This document shows, piece by piece, positions 24,401 through 25,651 of a DNA stretch of 25,651 nt (position 1 is the stretch's first letter; each line of letters starts with the position of its first letter). The notes beneath the pieces are model-generated. The model was not told the origin of the DNA, searched no databases, and saw only the letters and a program-made list of their open reading frames with translations. Source of the DNA: Candidatus Thiodiazotropha taylori (GTDB lineage: Bacteria > Pseudomonadota > Gammaproteobacteria > Chromatiales > Chromatiaceae); contig JAHRHW010000010.1 of NCBI GenBank assembly GCA_019100305.1, forward strand, positions 1 through 25,651. The letters run 5' to 3'. A program made the translations under genes and the position numbers.

Positions 24401-25012
24401 ATGAACCCTTACTACCACCGGGCGCACTTTCTCAAAAGCGCCGCCAAACTCTCCCAATCACCTGCAGACCAAGGTTTCGAAGTCGCTTTTGCCGGCCGCT
24501 CCAATGCGGGTAAATCGAGCGCATTGAATACCCTCTGCAGTCAGAAATCCCTCGCACGCACCAGTAAAACCCCAGGCAGAACCCAGCTGTTGAACTTCTT
24601 TGAACTGGACGAGCAGCGCAGACTCGTTGACCTGCCCGGCTACGGCTACGCAAAGGTCGCTGAGTCGGTGAAAAAGCAGTGGCAAAGGAGCCTGGCGAAC
24701 TATATTGAGCAACGCCAGTGCCTAAGAGGATTGATCCTGCTCATGGATATTCGGCATCCACTCACTCCGTATGACTTGCAAATGCTGCAGTGGAATACCC
24801 ATCACGGCCTGCCCACCCATATTCTGCTGACCAAGGCGGACAAACTCAAAACCGGAGCGGCAAAGAGCACTCAGCTCAAAGTGCAGCGAAGCCTAAGCGA
24901 TCACCCGGAAATTTCCGTTCAACGCTTCTCTTCTCTGAAAAAAGAGGGCATAGAGACATGTCACCAGGTTCTAGACAGTTGGTTCGAACTACCAAATCCT
25001 ACCGATGAGTGA
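24401..25012 (+). CDS. engB: Ribosome biogenesis GTPase EngB (YihA/YsxC)
   Basis: EngB is an essential small GTPase that helps assemble the large ribosomal subunit. The 203-residue product has G1 [10 protein letters not shown] (31-40), a G2 threonine in K-T-P-G-R-T-Q, G3 D77-L-P-G80-Y-G-Y, G4 T144-K-A-D147 and G5-like F-S-S-L-K-K. The N-terminal leader with H-F-L-K-S-A-A is typical. AAGGAAG sits close to the ATG. In many gammaproteobacteria it lies beside cytochrome c4 or polA; neither is visible here. Confidence 0.97.
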   Translation: MNPYYHRAHFLKSAAKLSQSPADQGFEVAFAGRSNAGKSSALNTLCSQKSLARTSKTPGRTQLLNFFELDEQRRLVDLPGYGYAKVAESVKKQWQRSLANYIEQRQCLRGLILLMDIRHPLTPYDLQMLQWNTHHGLPTHILLTKADKLKTGAAKSTQLKVQRSLSDHPEISVQRFSSLKKEGIETCHQVLDSWFELPNPTDE

Positions 25013-25469
25013 GTCCATTTTGCAGCCCATCGATACCCCTCGAACACGCAAATGCCGAAAGCCCGGCTAAGGAAGCCTGGCCCCCGTCAAACATCCCCGG
25101 GACTGATATCCACAATCAACTTTACCTCGACCCACTGAGTGGAGGTATTGCTGATGACAATTTGTCAGGCAATTAATTCGTAAACAGGATAAGGACTTAT
25201 AAGAAATAAGGCTGGTTCAACCTGTCAGATTGACAGTTAACCGGATCTAAAGACAGGCCCTCTGAGCGGCATACCTGGCCATCTTATCACCCCATCACCT
25301 ACTTATCAGACACCAGCTAACCCTTTGTTAAATCAGAGATAAGTAGTTTCCCAACAAGAAATTTTTTAATCCGCTCCAGCCTCTCAGCCTAAGAGTTGGT
25401 GCACTTATTGTATAGGGATTCTGTTTACTGCGATTCATAAAAAAAACATTGTTGAGGGAGAAAATCACC
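25013..25469 (+). other. Intergenic space with two hairpins
   Basis: No gene is supported in these 457 bases. A hairpin at 25148-25172 pairs TTGC and TGACA with TGTCA and GCAA around a 3-base loop. A short dyad CTGTCA-GAT-TGACAG lies at 25222-25236. Both could be terminator or operator elements for engB and the following gene. An AT-rich stretch runs through 25320-25370. Confidence 0.45.
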
Positions 25470-25651
25470 ATGAAAGTCAAAAGCATAACCCAAGCCATGA
25501 TTCTACTCGTAACCAGTAGCGTGCTGAGTATTCCTCAAGTCCACGCACAAATGAGTAAGAACCATATGTCCGGTATGGGAGGCATGAGCGGCATGTCCGG
25601 TATGGGTGGTATGAGCGGCATGTCCGGTATGGGTGGCATGTCCGGCATGGG
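25470..25651 (+). CDS. Exported Met-Gly-Ser repeat protein (start only)
   Basis: The frame is open to the window edge (60 codons). GAGGGAG precedes the ATG. The product begins with a Sec signal peptide (M-K-V-K-S-I-T-Q-A, then a hydrophobic stretch ending V-H-A-Q) with likely cleavage after VHA. It then becomes a repeat of M-S-G-M-G-G-M-S-G. Methionine-rich periplasmic sequences of this M-x-G-M type are known from copper-handling proteins such as PcoA/CopA-like proteins, so copper binding is a reasonable guess. The C-terminal part is outside the window, so no domain can be named. Confidence 0.75.
   Translation, partial: MKVKSITQAMILLVTSSVLSIPQVHAQMSKNHMSGMGGMSGMSGMGGMSGMSGMGGMSGM
25566..25651 (+). 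repeat. 27-bp tandem repeat coding MSGMGGMSG
   Basis: Two complete 27-base units (25566-25592, 25593-25619) differ at only two positions. A third begins at 25620 and runs out of the window. The unit keeps the reading frame. Confidence 0.9.

Overview
The window looks like a chromosomal segment of a gammaproteobacterium, probably an autotrophic or sulfur-oxidising member of the Chromatiales or of a related symbiont lineage. Three things suggest this: the order hslV-hslU-DUF971-ubiE-ubiJ-ubiB-DUF1451; a pyrophosphate-dependent phosphofructokinase directly upstream of a proton-pumping pyrophosphatase, a pairing known from methanotrophs and sulfur-oxidising symbionts; and a PEP-CTERM-type surface protein remnant. 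The taxonomic call is inference. No tRNA, rRNA, CRISPR array or intact insertion sequence was seen.

Layout. 214-4152 (minus): an exported LolA-like protein followed by an RND/MMPL transporter, probably a lipid or hydrophobic-compound export operon. 4328-6384 (plus): the HslVU protease. 6516-9950 (plus): a DUF971 protein and the tightly overlapping ubiquinone genes ubiE-ubiJ-ubiB. 10307-10825 (plus): a DUF1451 zinc-ribbon protein. 11061-11510 (minus): an unrecognised small protein. 11627-14648 (minus): a four-gene operon of TlpA-like thioredoxin, DUF4266 lipoprotein, DUF3570 outer-membrane barrel and ApbE-like flavin transferase. 14972-15593 (plus): a broken PEP-CTERM gene. 15633-17234 (minus): adenylate kinase fused to a histone-H1-like lysine-rich tail. 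17909-19577 (plus): a small unknown protein and pyrophosphate-dependent PFK. 19730-21778: H+-pyrophosphatase. 22175-22723: soluble pyrophosphatase. 22762-25012 (plus): a YfcE-type phosphoesterase, moaC, a bacteriohemerythrin and engB. 25470 to the window end: the start of an exported protein with Met-Gly-Ser repeats.

How the genes work together. Pyrophosphate metabolism dominates the right half: PPi-PFK can make or use PPi reversibly, the membrane PPase converts PPi into proton motive force, and the soluble PPase and adenylate kinase set the PPi and adenylate pools. The left half handles proteostasis and ubiquinone synthesis.

The best candidate for a poorly described system is the TlpA-DUF4266-DUF3570-ApbE operon. 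The DUF3570 barrel carries D-T-L-S-G-A-S near its N terminus, which looks like an ApbE flavinylation site. The small lipoprotein ends in G-G-G-C-G-C-N. The ApbE-like enzyme has no signal peptide and has Gly where a magnesium-binding Asp is usual. Together they suggest a cell-envelope redox or cofactor-loading device. Long intergenic spaces hold copies of a degenerate dispersed repeat with a core like CGCAAATGAACGCGAAT, and several perfect stem-loops.
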